Source: Ruminococcus sp. UBA4350
GTDB lineage: Bacteria > Bacillota > Clostridia > Oscillospirales > Ruminococcaceae
DNA length: 15,443 nucleotides
Direction of reading: 5' to 3'
NCBI GenBank assembly: GCA_002394125.1
Contig: DGSY01000179.1
Coordinates: 1 to 15,443 of the forward strand
Shown piece by piece: positions 1 through 7,486 of this stretch. Both the position numbers and the translations under genes were made by a program. The first letter of the stretch is position 1. The number at the start of each line of letters is the position of its first letter. The notes under the pieces are model-generated. The model worked only from the letters and a program-made list of their open reading frames with translations, was not told the origin of the DNA and did no database searches.

Positions 1-1
1 C

Positions 2-73
2 AACGGCATGATGGCGCTGCCGAATCTTTACTGCCTGCTGCGGCTTTCCGGAATGCTGCGGGAATACAGATAG
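2..73 (+). CDS. C-terminal end of a probable sodium:alanine (AGCS) symporter, partial
   Basis: An open frame enters from the left edge and ends at TAG 71-73, giving a 23-residue tail that reads NGMMALPNLYCLLRLSG and ends LREYR. The pattern N-G-(L/M)-M-A-(I/L)-P-N-L-x-x-L-L-x-L-S-G is what I know from the last membrane helix of AGCS-family sodium/alanine or sodium/glycine symporters (AlsT/AgcS type). Such proteins import small amino acids with Na+ across the cytoplasmic membrane. Only the tail is visible, so substrate and integrity cannot be judged. No terminator lies between this stop and the promoter of the next gene, which starts only four bases later. Confidence 0.6.
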   Translation, partial: NGMMALPNLYCLLRLSGMLREYR

Positions 74-76
74 ACA

Positions 77-105
77 TTGACTTTTGCGCCGGATTATGAT
101 ATATT
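77..105 (+). promoter_or_regulatory. Sigma-A promoter for the FAD-dependent dehydrogenase gene
   Basis: A -35 box TTGACT (77-82) and a -10 box TATATT (100-105) are separated by exactly 17 bases. The AT-rich stretch around the -10 box contrasts with the GC-rich flanks. The predicted start point near 112 would give a leader of about 170 nt before the ATG at 284. Confidence 0.75.
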
Positions 106-283
106 ATTATTGCGGCAGCGAATTATCTGTAAAACGGTATTGACGCGGCGTTCGGTTCGTCGCTGTTAAGGCGCTGGCCGCGCCTATTGTTTGGTCTGGA
201 TAAATCTGATTCTGTTCCCGTTTACTTCCGGAGAACTTTAGATCATGGCTCCGGCACTGCCGGCGATGAAAGGATGTGCAAAT
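106..283 (+). other. Long untranslated leader with a small stem-loop
   Basis: No gene is visible here. The stretch contains one perfect 6-bp stem, AGGCGC (169-174) and GCGCCT (180-185) with a 5-nt loop, followed by a T-rich but interrupted run (attgtttgg). It could be a weak attenuator or chance structure. I do not recognise a riboswitch class. An alternative ATG at 245 has a GGAG 11 nt upstream and would extend the next protein by 13 residues. Confidence 0.35.
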
Positions 284-1648
284 ATGGATTATGATGTTAT
301 GATCGTCGGCGCGGGGCCGGGCGGAATCTTCACGGCATATGAGCTTTTGCAGCGTGACAGCAGCCTGCGGATCGGCGTATTTGAATGCGGCAATCCGCTC
401 GATCAGCGGAAATGTCCGATCGACGGCAAAAAGATCAAGAGCTGCATCGGCTGTAAGACCTGCGCGATCATGAACGGCTTCGGCGGCGCCGGCGCGTTCT
501 CGGACGGCAAATACAATATCACCAATCAGTTCGGCGGAACGCTGTATGAATACATCGGCAAGCAGGAGGCGCTGGAGCTGATGCGCTATGTCGATGCGAT
601 CAATCTCGCGCACGGCGGCAGCGGCACTAAGCTCTATTCGACCGCGAATACCGCGATCAAGAAGAAATGCTTCGAGAATGACCTGCATCTGCTGGATGCG
701 CAGGTGCGGCATCTCGGCACGGATAAGAATTACATCGTGCTGCAAGGGCTCTATGACGAGCTGAAATCGCGTGTCGATTTTCATTTCCGCACGGAGATCC
801 ATTCGGTCGAGCGGCTGGATGACGGCTATGCGCTGATTGCCGGAGAGCGGCGTTTCACCGGCAGAAACTGCGTGATCTCGGTCGGACGCAGCGGCAGTAA
901 ATGGATGGAATCCGTCTGCGATGCGCTCGATATCCCGACGAAATCGAACCGTGTGGACATCGGCGTGCGCGTGGAGCTGCCTGCGGCGGTCTTTTCGCAT
1001 CTGACCGATGAGCTTTATGAGAGCAAGATTGTTTACCGGACAAAGCAGTTCGAGGATCTGGTGCGGACATTCTGCATGAATCCGCACGGCGTAGTCGTCA
1101 ACGAGAACACGAACGGCATTGTGACGGTCAACGGCCACAGCTATGAGGATCCGGCGCTGCATACCGACAATACGAATTTCGCGCTGCTGGTGAGCAAGCA
1201 TTTCTCCGAGCCGTTCCGTGACAGCAACGGCTACGGCGAATCCATTGCGCGGCTCTCGAATATGCTGGGCGGCGGCGTTATGGTGCAGCGCTTCGGCGAT
1301 CTGATCCGCGGCCGACGCAGCAATGCGCATCGCATCAGTGAGAGCTTTGTCGTGCCGACACTTCAGGCGCAGCCCGGCGATCTCAGCCTTGTGATCCCGA
1401 AGCGCATTCTGGACGGCATCATCGAAATGATCTATGCGCTCGACAAGATCGCGCCCGGCACGGCGAATGACGATACGCTGCTTTACGGCGTCGAGGTCAA
1501 ATTCTACAATATGGAGGTCGAGATCGACAGCCGTCTGCAAACGAAATATCCAGGACTGTATGTCATCGGCGACTGCTCCGGCGTGACGCATTCGCTCTCG
1601 CACGCATCGGCCTCCGGCGTGTATGTTGCACGGCAGATCACCGCATAA
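284..1648 (+). CDS. FAD-dependent dehydrogenase / NAD(P)-FAD oxidoreductase (COG2509 type)
   Basis: A 454-residue flavoprotein. The N-terminus carries the Rossmann FAD-binding motif GAGPGG (residues 9-14) directly after a hydrophobic strand. The C-terminus has the second FAD contact, YVIGDCSGVTHSLSHA, as in flavoprotein dehydrogenases. Between them is the family-like segment GFGGAGAFSDGK, preceded by clustered cysteines at 44, 54, 57 and 60. I chose the ATG at 284 because AAAGGA lies about 10 nt upstream and the nucleotide-binding fold then starts at the normal distance; 245 is the alternative. The family is annotated as uncharacterised FAD-dependent dehydrogenases, so the substrate is unknown. 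It has its own promoter and converges on the CPBP protease gene. The protein lacks a signal peptide and is probably cytoplasmic. Confidence 0.85.
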   Translation: MDYDVMIVGAGPGGIFTAYELLQRDSSLRIGVFECGNPLDQRKCPIDGKKIKSCIGCKTCAIMNGFGGAGAFSDGKYNITNQFGGTLYEYIGKQEALELMRYVDAINLAHGGSGTKLYSTANTAIKKKCFENDLHLLDAQVRHLGTDKNYIVLQGLYDELKSRVDFHFRTEIHSVERLDDGYALIAGERRFTGRNCVISVGRSGSKWMESVCDALDIPTKSNRVDIGVRVELPAAVFSHLTDELYESKIVYRTKQFEDLVRTFCMNPHGVVVNENTNGIVTVNGHSYEDPALHTDNTNFALLVSKHFSEPFRDSNGYGESIARLSNMLGGGVMVQRFGDLIRGRRSNAHRISESFVVPTLQAQPGDLSLVIPKRILDGIIEMIYALDKIAPGTANDDTLLYGVEVKFYNMEVEIDSRLQTKYPGLYVIGDCSGVTHSLSHASASGVYVARQITA

Positions 1649-1654
1649 AAAAAA

Positions 1655-1684
1655 CAGGCTCTCCCGCATGAACGGGGGAGCCTG
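1655..1684. terminator. Bidirectional terminator between convergent genes
   Basis: Twelve-base arms (1655-1666 and 1673-1684, one G-T wobble) close a 6-nt loop, catgaa. On the minus strand the stem is followed by eight T residues, so it is a textbook terminator for the CPBP protease gene. On the plus strand the tail is only ctgcttt, so termination of the dehydrogenase transcript is probably weaker. The loop and its closing bases recur in the thioredoxin terminator at 14650-14675. Confidence 0.85.
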
Positions 1685-1692
1685 CTGCTTTG

Positions 1693-2757
1693 TCAGACAA
1701 TGCCGTATATCTGGTTGATGAACTGGAAAATGCAAACAGCTGCCGCAAAAAGAATGCCGAGATTGATAAAGATGACAGAGAGATGCGTGCGCTTCGGCAG
1801 CGGCGTGACGGGCGGTTCGATCTTGAAATGCTTGCGGCGCACGATCAGCGTGATCAGGCCGGCGAAAGCCAGACCGTAGTTGACAGCAGCCATGATGAGC
1901 AGCGGCTTCATTTCGCCGAGGAGTCCATTGAGCTGCTGGTTGGCTTCATCCATCGCCTGACCGGAGAGGAGGGATTGCTGAAGCGTATCCATTGCCGCCT
2001 GAAGCGATTCCATGAGCGCATTGTTGTCGATCCTTTTGTTGACGAGCATCGGGACAGCAGTGCCGAAGAAATTCAGAAGCATATGCAGAAGGATCGTATA
2101 TTGGATCTTTCCGGTCGATGTGTAGACATACGCAAACAGAAAACCGATCAGTGTTGCATAGAAAAACTGCGTGAAGTTTCCGTGAAACAGTCCGAAGAGC
2201 AGTCCGGAAATGATGATCGCTGTACGGTTTCCGTAGCGGTGGATGCGGTCGATCAGCAGTTTGCGGAACAGAAGCTCCTCAACGACAGGCGCACAGCAGA
2301 CTGCGATGAAGCAGAACAGGAGCGGCTGTTCACCTAATATGCCCTCCTGCAAAAATGTCGCAGAGGTGTTGACACCGAGAATGACAGACAAGACTGCATT
2401 CACAATGATGCCGATGAAGTTTCCGGCGATCGCCAGAAACTGGCAGATGAAGAAGTAGAGCATGATCCGCACGGGACTGAGTGAATGCTTGTCCGGCGGC
2501 ATTTTGGGAACGAGCCGCGCCGCGAGGACGCAGCAGGGGAATGCGATCAGATACATCGGCATGAACCCGACGATATACTGAAGCGCGACGGACTGGGAGG
2601 TGTCGATCAGCTTTTGCAGGATAAAGATCACGATAAAATCGACAATGAACAGCAGGGCAGGGAGGAAGAACGCGGAGGAATAAGCGCGGCGCGCAGCCGG
2701 AGCGGGATTCTCTGCCGGCGGGAGCTGTTCAGGGAGCTGTGTTTCATTTGTATTCAT
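1693..2757 (-). CDS. CPBP family intramembrane metalloprotease (CAAX protease/bacteriocin-processing type)
   Basis: A 354-residue multi-pass membrane protein. The three signature motifs of the CPBP (Abi, PF02517) family are present: EELLFR at 160-165 (catalytic glutamates), FGLFH at 188-192 (metal-binding His192), and HMLLN at 225-229 (His225 and Asn229). Hydrophobic segments occur near 29-50, 63-81, 97-129, 143-160, 179-193, 198-214, 284-306 and 328-347. Relatives cleave peptides inside the membrane and act in bacteriocin maturation or self-immunity, or are of unknown role; nothing nearby identifies the substrate here. The N-terminus is a short Pro-rich cytoplasmic tail. GGAG sits 7 nt before the ATG. 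Only about 24 bases separate the start codon from the upstream gene's terminator, leaving no room for a separate promoter. Confidence 0.85.
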   Translation of the reverse strand: MNTNETQLPEQLPPAENPAPAARRAYSSAFFLPALLFIVDFIVIFILQKLIDTSQSVALQYIVGFMPMYLIAFPCCVLAARLVPKMPPDKHSLSPVRIMLYFFICQFLAIAGNFIGIIVNAVLSVILGVNTSATFLQEGILGEQPLLFCFIAVCCAPVVEELLFRKLLIDRIHRYGNRTAIIISGLLFGLFHGNFTQFFYATLIGFLFAYVYTSTGKIQYTILLHMLLNFFGTAVPMLVNKRIDNNALMESLQAAMDTLQQSLLSGQAMDEANQQLNGLLGEMKPLLIMAAVNYGLAFAGLITLIVRRKHFKIEPPVTPLPKRTHLSVIFINLGILFAAAVCIFQFINQIYGIV

Positions 2758-2781
2758 AGTATTCTCCGTTTGGCAAGAAAA

Positions 2782-2803
2782 GCAGCGGCGAAGCGGCCGC
2801 TGC
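2782..2803 (-). terminator. Terminator of the repeat-protein gene
   Basis: On the minus strand a perfect 8-bp GC stem (GCAGCGGC / GCCGCTGC, 6-nt loop) is followed by TTTTCTTG. It lies 29 nt past the stop codon at 2833 and 24 nt before the start codon of the CPBP protease. It may end the upstream transcript or act as a partial read-through attenuator for the protease gene. Confidence 0.65.
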
Positions 2804-2832
2804 CTTTCAGTTTCATTGTTCTGAAATCAGTA

Positions 2833-5208
2833 TTACTTCTTCGGGTCAATGATGAGACCGCCGGTCTTCGGGTCGATGCCGCGGGAACGCAGCTGCTTCT
2901 CAAATTCCTTATTGATCTTATCGACCTTCTTGCGGCGCTTTGCCTCTGCTGCGGAAATCGGACCGGTCTCCTCAGGCTTCGGCGCAGCAGGCTTCTTCGG
3001 TGCGGACTTTTTGGCCTTCTTCGGCGGGATCTTGTACTCGGTGAAGTTGATCGCCTTGCCCTCATCCTTCTTGCGCTTGGAAGGATCCTCGATGCCCATG
3101 CTGGCCATCAGCTCATCCATATCCATGACCGGAGCGGCTGCGCCGTTTCCGAGGACCTGCGCCTGCGCGCGTACCTGATGCGACGGCTGCTCCGGGGGCG
3201 AGCTGTAAACCGGCTCATTGATCGGAATCGGGTTGCCGAGTGCATCGTATTTCTGGAACAGCTGTCTGCCGTCTGCACTGTAGCCGACGAAAAGCGGTGT
3301 CGGCGAAGTATCCTGCTGCTTCGGTGCAGAGGGGACGGAATAGAGGCTGTTATGCTGCGGCTGATAAACGGGCTGCTGCGGGACATTGATCGTCGGGACA
3401 GCCGGAACGGGGATCTGCGGAATCGGCTGCTGCGGCACTGTCATCTGCGGGACAGGCGGGACATTCAGTGTCGGAACCGGCTGCTGCGGCACTGTCATCT
3501 GCGGAACCGGCGGCACATTCAGTGTCGGGACTGTCTGCTGCGGCATTGCCATCTGCGGGACAGGCGGTACATCCAGTGTCGGAACTGTCTGCTGCGGCAT
3601 GGCTATCGGAGAAACGCCCGGATACTGTGCAGCGGGTGCGCTGGTCGGAACGGTCGCGATATCCGGCAGCGGCTCCGGCATGACAGGTGTCGGCGGTGCT
3701 GCGGGCTTCGGCTGACCCTGACCCGGCATCAGAAGCAGATCGTCGAGGGATTCAAGGGTGAACGGTTCAGGTGCGGGCTTGGAGACCGGCGGAACAGCTG
3801 GCGCAGCCGGCTGCGGAATCACATCAAGGATCTCGGTTTCGGAAATCGCAGATTCAGCAGCAGATTTTGCTTCGTCGATCTCTGCTTCAATGTGCGGAGC
3901 ATCGAGACCGAGTGCCTCCATCGGGGAGAGCTGCGGTGTGCTGACAGGCGGATTGACGGAAAACTGTGCGAGGATATCATCCGTGACAGCAGCATTGCCG
4001 ATCGCAGGCGGCGTGTCCGGCGACGGAATCGAGGATGCTGCGGGATCGGCAGGCGCAGAGAAATGCGCGAGCAGATCCTCCGGATCGGCAGCCGGCGCAC
4101 GCTTCGGCGCGGTGCTGGGCAGATCCGTCGGAACGGTCGGAATCGCAAACTGCGACAGCACATCGTCATTCTGCGGCTGTGCAGGCGGGATCGTCACGGG
4201 AATTGTCGGGGTATTGAACTGCGGAACACCGGCCGGCGCAGCGGTCGGGACAGTCGGGATCGCAAACTGCGCAAGCACATCATCCACATCGGCAGGAGCC
4301 GGAGCGGGTGCCGGAGCAGGCGGAGCGGTCGGGATGACGCCCGGTGCAGAGGTCGGGACAGTCGGGATCGCAAACTGCGCAAGCACATCGTCATTTGCAG
4401 CAGATGCCGGAGCGGTTGCAGGAGCCGGTGCAGGCGGAGCAATCGGAATCACGCCCGTCGCAGAGGTCGGAACGGTCGGGATCGCAAACTGCGCAAGCAC
4501 ATCGTCATTTGCCGCAGGCGCCGGAGCGGGTGCGGGAGCCGGTGCAGGCGGCGCGATCGGAATCGCGCCCGGCACAGAGGTCGGAACGGTCGGGATCGCA
4601 AACTGCGCAAGCACATCGTCATTCGCCGCAGGTGCCGGAGCAGGTGCGGGAGCCGGTGCAGGCGGAGCGATCGGAATCGCGCCCGGCACAGAGGTCGGAA
4701 CGGTCGGGATCGCAAACTGGGAGAGTGCATCGTTTACAGCTGCGGCTGCGGGTGCCGGAGCGGGCATCGCCGGAACCGGCGCCGGAGACGGGGTCGGAGC
4801 CTCGATCGGCGTCTGATGCTGCTGCTCCTGCATATTTCTCCGCATCGAGGGCGGAATATAGCCGCCGGAGGATGCCGGTCTGGAGCTGACCTGCGGAACA
4901 GGCGGAACCTCGACCGCGCCGCCGTGCTGATGCTTGGCAGCCGCACGCTCACGCTTTAAGCGCCGCTGCTCCTCCTTGAGCTGAGCCGCCATCTCGCGGT
5001 TCGATTCCTTGATGAGCTTTTTTGCGATGATCGTCTTACACTTTTCACAGGTGATCTGGATCACATCGCTCAGCTCGCCGGCAGCGGCAAACTGTCCGAT
5101 GTTTTCGGGCTTGGTCAGATTGATACCGCAGGCTGTTTTCTTGCTGTTTTCTGTCGCATGAACAACCTTCGGACTGCCCTTCGTGGTGGTAATTAAGTCA
5201 ACGTGCAT
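2833..5208 (-). CDS. Large repetitive Pro/Ala-rich protein with N-terminal zinc-finger-like segment, function unknown
   Basis: A 791-residue protein I do not recognise. Residues 1-65 hold His17, Cys27, Cys54 and Cys57 (H-x9-C, then CEKC), a spacing suggestive of a small zinc finger. Residues 66-95 are a charged, probably helical segment. Residues 161-416 carry eight copies of an acidic-hydrophobic motif, xD-(V/I/L)-L-(A/S)-(Q/H)-F, six of them followed by AIPTVPT, on linkers of alternating Ala and Pro. Residues 537-612 are five 18-residue units with (M/V)PQQ and VPTLNVPP. The tail (700-791) is Lys-rich and basic. No signal peptide or membrane helix is seen, so it is probably cytoplasmic and mostly disordered. 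A scaffold that multiplies a short binding motif is an inference. The ATG at 5208 has GGAGGT about 9 nt upstream; the frame stays open farther upstream, but that part spans the promoter. Confidence 0.75.
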   Translation of the reverse strand: MHVDLITTTKGSPKVVHATENSKKTACGINLTKPENIGQFAAAGELSDVIQITCEKCKTIIAKKLIKESNREMAAQLKEEQRRLKRERAAAKHQHGGAVEVPPVPQVSSRPASSGGYIPPSMRRNMQEQQHQTPIEAPTPSPAPVPAMPAPAPAAAAVNDALSQFAIPTVPTSVPGAIPIAPPAPAPAPAPAPAANDDVLAQFAIPTVPTSVPGAIPIAPPAPAPAPAPAPAANDDVLAQFAIPTVPTSATGVIPIAPPAPAPATAPASAANDDVLAQFAIPTVPTSAPGVIPTAPPAPAPAPAPADVDDVLAQFAIPTVPTAAPAGVPQFNTPTIPVTIPPAQPQNDDVLSQFAIPTVPTDLPSTAPKRAPAADPEDLLAHFSAPADPAASSIPSPDTPPAIGNAAVTDDILAQFSVNPPVSTPQLSPMEALGLDAPHIEAEIDEAKSAAESAISETEILDVIPQPAAPAVPPVSKPAPEPFTLESLDDLLLMPGQGQPKPAAPPTPVMPEPLPDIATVPTSAPAAQYPGVSPIAMPQQTVPTLDVPPVPQMAMPQQTVPTLNVPPVPQMTVPQQPVPTLNVPPVPQMTVPQQPIPQIPVPAVPTINVPQQPVYQPQHNSLYSVPSAPKQQDTSPTPLFVGYSADGRQLFQKYDALGNPIPINEPVYSSPPEQPSHQVRAQAQVLGNGAAAPVMDMDELMASMGIEDPSKRKKDEGKAINFTEYKIPPKKAKKSAPKKPAAPKPEETGPISAAEAKRRKKVDKINKEFEKQLRSRGIDPKTGGLIIDPKK
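3373..3600 (-). repeat. 54-bp in-frame tandem repeat (18 residues, about five units)
   Basis: Successive ctgctgcggca units begin at 3427, 3481, 3535 and 3589 on the plus strand, exactly 54 bp apart. They encode residues 537-612 of the repetitive protein, with (M/V)PQQ recurring at 537, 555, 573, 591 and 609. Consensus pieces are PQQ, VPTLNVPP and VPQM. The outermost unit nearest the C-terminus has diverged most. Confidence 0.85.
3961..4728 (-). repeat. 108-117-bp in-frame tandem repeat array (LxQF motif units)
   Basis: The sequence cgcaaactg recurs at 4144, 4261, 4369, 4483, 4597 and 4711 on the plus strand, with spacings of 117, 108, 114, 114 and 114 bp. These encode LxQFAIPTVPT units at residues 161, 199, 237, 275, 311 and 350, and two decayed units follow near 379 (LLAHF) and 412 (ILAQF). 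The three 114-bp units are nearly identical, which suggests recent expansion by slippage or unequal recombination. The older units lie toward the C-terminal side. Confidence 0.9.
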
Positions 5209-5251
5209 GAAATCCCTACCTCCGATATGTATATAAATTTCTACGTTTACC

Positions 5252-5280
5252 ATTATACTACATTTCAGAAAAAAAATCAA
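5252..5280 (-). promoter_or_regulatory. Sigma-A promoter of the repeat-protein gene
   Basis: On the minus strand, TTGATT (5275-5280) and TATAAT (5252-5257) are separated by 17 bases, with a run of T residues in the spacer. The start point would lie near 5245, giving a short AT-rich leader of roughly 37 nt to the ATG at 5208. Confidence 0.85.
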
Positions 5281-5403
5281 CACTTTTGCGAAGATAGGTG
5301 AAATTTTGTTTAGTTTTTTGTGCATTACGGAAAAGACGCGTATACTTTTTGGCATTCCTGACAGTTTTTTTCCGGAATCGGCAGGGTTCACACAAAAAGT
5401 CTG

Positions 5404-5419
5404 TCTGCGGATGTGCAGA
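5404..5419 (-). terminator. Weak candidate terminator after the ABC permease gene
   Basis: A 5-bp stem (TCTGC / GCAGA, 6-nt loop) lies just past the permease stop codon, followed after four bases by CTTTTTG on the minus strand. The stem is short, so termination here is uncertain. It is the only hairpin with a T run that I see between the permease stop and the promoter at 5252-5280. Confidence 0.3.
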
Positions 5420-5428
5420 ATCGCTGTA

Positions 5429-7486
5429 TCAGGCGATCGGAAAAGACAGCAGCCCGACACAATTCAACATCTGGAGCTGTTCAATTCCGGATTCCGCGAG
5501 CGCGCTCGGCAGCAGGAAAATGACCATCGCTGTCATGCGGGCTTTTTCGGGTGTCCGGCTGAACCGGCTGACGGCATAGATGCCCGCGGCGATCACCAGC
5601 GCAATCAGATACCGCACAAAGAGATAGCCGATCAGGATTCCGCGCATAGAAACGGAAAACGGCAAATCACGGAACAGCGCCAGGCTCTGCGCGGGGGCAT
5701 CCAGCATGGCGAATTCTGCATCGGTGAAGAAATGCGCGAGATAAACCCCGTGGAGCCCGAAGGATGCGATCAGTGTCAGCAGCAGGATCCAGCCGGCCTT
5801 TGCGGTCAGCAGACCGGCTCTGCCGTTTCGGGTACTGCGCAGCAGCATCGCGGTATCATAGCGGTTGTCGTAGGCTGCGATGCCGGAGAATGTGAAGATC
5901 ATCCAGAGCAGCAGCACCATGCTGCACCGGTGCTCGGCGGCGGAATCCTGAAAGAATATCATATAGGCATTCTGCTGGATGAACCACGCCGGCCGGCCGG
6001 TCTCCCTTGTATATTTCGCAAGCATGAGCATGGTGTTCAGCAGATTCTTGTAGAGATACAGCTCGCTTTCCGATTTCATGATGCCCTGCTTGATCCGGTC
6101 GATATCGCGCGGGGCGGCTTTCCGCAGATAGGCCTTTGCCAGTGCGACCTTTGCGTTTTTCAGCGATTTCATCTCGCCGATAACGATATAAGCTGTCCGC
6201 TCGATATTCTCCTTTGTGACCTCGCCGGAATACTGCGAATAAAAGCGCTCCGTGTCTGAATTGACCGGCACATAGACATGAATTTCCTTCCAGAGCGAGA
6301 ATCCCATAACGCCCGCTGCCAGCAGGACAAACAGTCCCTTCTGTGCGATCATCAGCTTCCAGCCCTCCATGCCGAACAGTGAATGCACAGGCAGATGCCG
6401 TGTGAGGAAGCGATGCAGTCGGTCACTGAGATCCGCGAGCTTCTCGCCGGTCTTTGCAGGATATGCATGACCGATTCGCAGCAGGCAGAGCAGTACGGCG
6501 ACTGTCAGCAGGATGATGCAGAAGACAAGCGTATTCAGCAGAAATCCCGCCGGATAGCCGAACCAGTTGAGATTGCAGTACTGCGTAAAAAAGATATCTG
6601 CATCAAGCGCCGCAAAGACATTGAGGAATTTGAGATGATTCACGCCGGCAGTCGGGACGATGAGCCGGAACAGCAGGAACGATGCGCCGATCCAGATGCC
6701 GGAGATCAACCAGCCGAGGATCACATGGAACCGCGACAGCACCAGCCAGATCAGCAGCGCGAGAATGACCGCCGCCAGCGTTTTCAGGCAGCCCGCCGCG
6801 AGCAGATAGCCGCCGACCGTGATGCGGTGAACGCAGACCTGATATTCCGGTATCGACTGTAAGGCGCGTGTCAGTCCGGGATCGCCGTAGAAGATGCAGG
6901 TATAGAGGATATTGCCGCCGTAGAGCAGCAGCACCGATGCCGCAGCATTGAGCGCGACTGCGGCGATGCGCCATGCACAGAGCGGAACGCGTCCCTGCCG
7001 CGTCGAGCGGGTGAGGTCGCCGGCGGCGGAATCTGCATCCGCCAGCAGCTCCAGCACCAGCAGGATCGGCGCGATCAGCAGCAGATAATCCGTGATCGGA
7101 TAGTCAGCGACCGCAAGGGTCCCGCGGCTTTCGCCGGCTGTCAGCGTGATGCCCTCCAGCCTGCTGTAATCGGCGGCAGTCTTTTTGAGATTGCGGTCGA
7201 TGAATCCGCTCTGTTTGGTCAGGCCGCTGAGGATCGACTGCGCTGCCGCCTGCTCTTCAACATATTTCAGATAATCGGGATAATCCTTTTCGAGATACTG
7301 CTGAAGCTTTTGGTTCTCGCGGCTTTTGGCTGACGCAGCGGACTGCATTCCGGTGCTGTATTTTGCGATCGACTGCTCCTGCTTGTCGCGGCAGTAGCCG
7401 GAAAAGAGCGCGAGATTGATGACCGCCGCCATGATGAGTATGACGAGCCGCTTCGGGGAAAGCAGCAGCCTTGCAAGCTCAGCCAT
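5429..7486 (-). CDS. Large ABC-type permease with two homologous halves (ABC-2-like exporter)
   Basis: A 685-residue membrane protein, the probable transmembrane partner of the ATPase upstream. Each half starts with one membrane helix (about 13-30 and 383-399), continues with an extracytoplasmic helical domain (about 31-130 and 401-515), and returns through a bundle of several helices. The motif LTRSTRQGR at 158-166 recurs as LLRSTRNGR at 548-556, each after a membrane segment and before the next. The half ends also match (HLKFLN near 284 and QLQMLN near 670). One chain therefore seems to replace a permease dimer. The start at 7486 (MAELAR) is preferred over the longer frame because AAAGGAGA lies just upstream and it overlaps the ATPase stop by 8 nt. 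Substrate unknown. ABC-2-type exporters with extracytoplasmic domains often handle peptides, lipids or antibiotics. Confidence 0.8.
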   Translation of the reverse strand: MAELARLLLSPKRLVILIMAAVINLALFSGYCRDKQEQSIAKYSTGMQSAASAKSRENQKLQQYLEKDYPDYLKYVEEQAAAQSILSGLTKQSGFIDRNLKKTAADYSRLEGITLTAGESRGTLAVADYPITDYLLLIAPILLVLELLADADSAAGDLTRSTRQGRVPLCAWRIAAVALNAAASVLLLYGGNILYTCIFYGDPGLTRALQSIPEYQVCVHRITVGGYLLAAGCLKTLAAVILALLIWLVLSRFHVILGWLISGIWIGASFLLFRLIVPTAGVNHLKFLNVFAALDADIFFTQYCNLNWFGYPAGFLLNTLVFCIILLTVAVLLCLLRIGHAYPAKTGEKLADLSDRLHRFLTRHLPVHSLFGMEGWKLMIAQKGLFVLLAAGVMGFSLWKEIHVYVPVNSDTERFYSQYSGEVTKENIERTAYIVIGEMKSLKNAKVALAKAYLRKAAPRDIDRIKQGIMKSESELYLYKNLLNTMLMLAKYTRETGRPAWFIQQNAYMIFFQDSAAEHRCSMVLLLWMIFTFSGIAAYDNRYDTAMLLRSTRNGRAGLLTAKAGWILLLTLIASFGLHGVYLAHFFTDAEFAMLDAPAQSLALFRDLPFSVSMRGILIGYLFVRYLIALVIAAGIYAVSRFSRTPEKARMTAMVIFLLPSALAESGIEQLQMLNCVGLLSFPIA

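Noticed and set aside
107..1735. A 542-codon minus-strand open frame opposite the FAD-dependent dehydrogenase
   Set aside because: His/Arg/Ala-rich composition with no recognisable domain. The plus-strand flavoprotein explains the region, and this frame would run through the terminator and the promoter.
4144..4730. Regularly spaced repeats that could suggest a CRISPR array
   Set aside because: The period is 108-117 bp, units are multiples of three in frame, the spacers are also repetitive, and no cas genes are present. They are coding repeats.
2485..4959. An 824-codon open frame on the plus strand, and a 352-codon Gly/Ala-rich one at 3758-4816, opposite the repeat-protein gene
   Set aside because: They are antisense shadows of a GC-rich repetitive gene. 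Composition is Arg/Cys- or Gly/Ser-rich, no ribosome site is seen, and the minus-strand gene has a promoter, ribosome site and terminator.
5209..5460. An N-terminal extension of the repeat protein starting at 5460
   Set aside because: The extension would cross the consensus promoter at 5252-5280 and the end of the permease gene, whereas the ATG at 5208 has a strong ribosome site.
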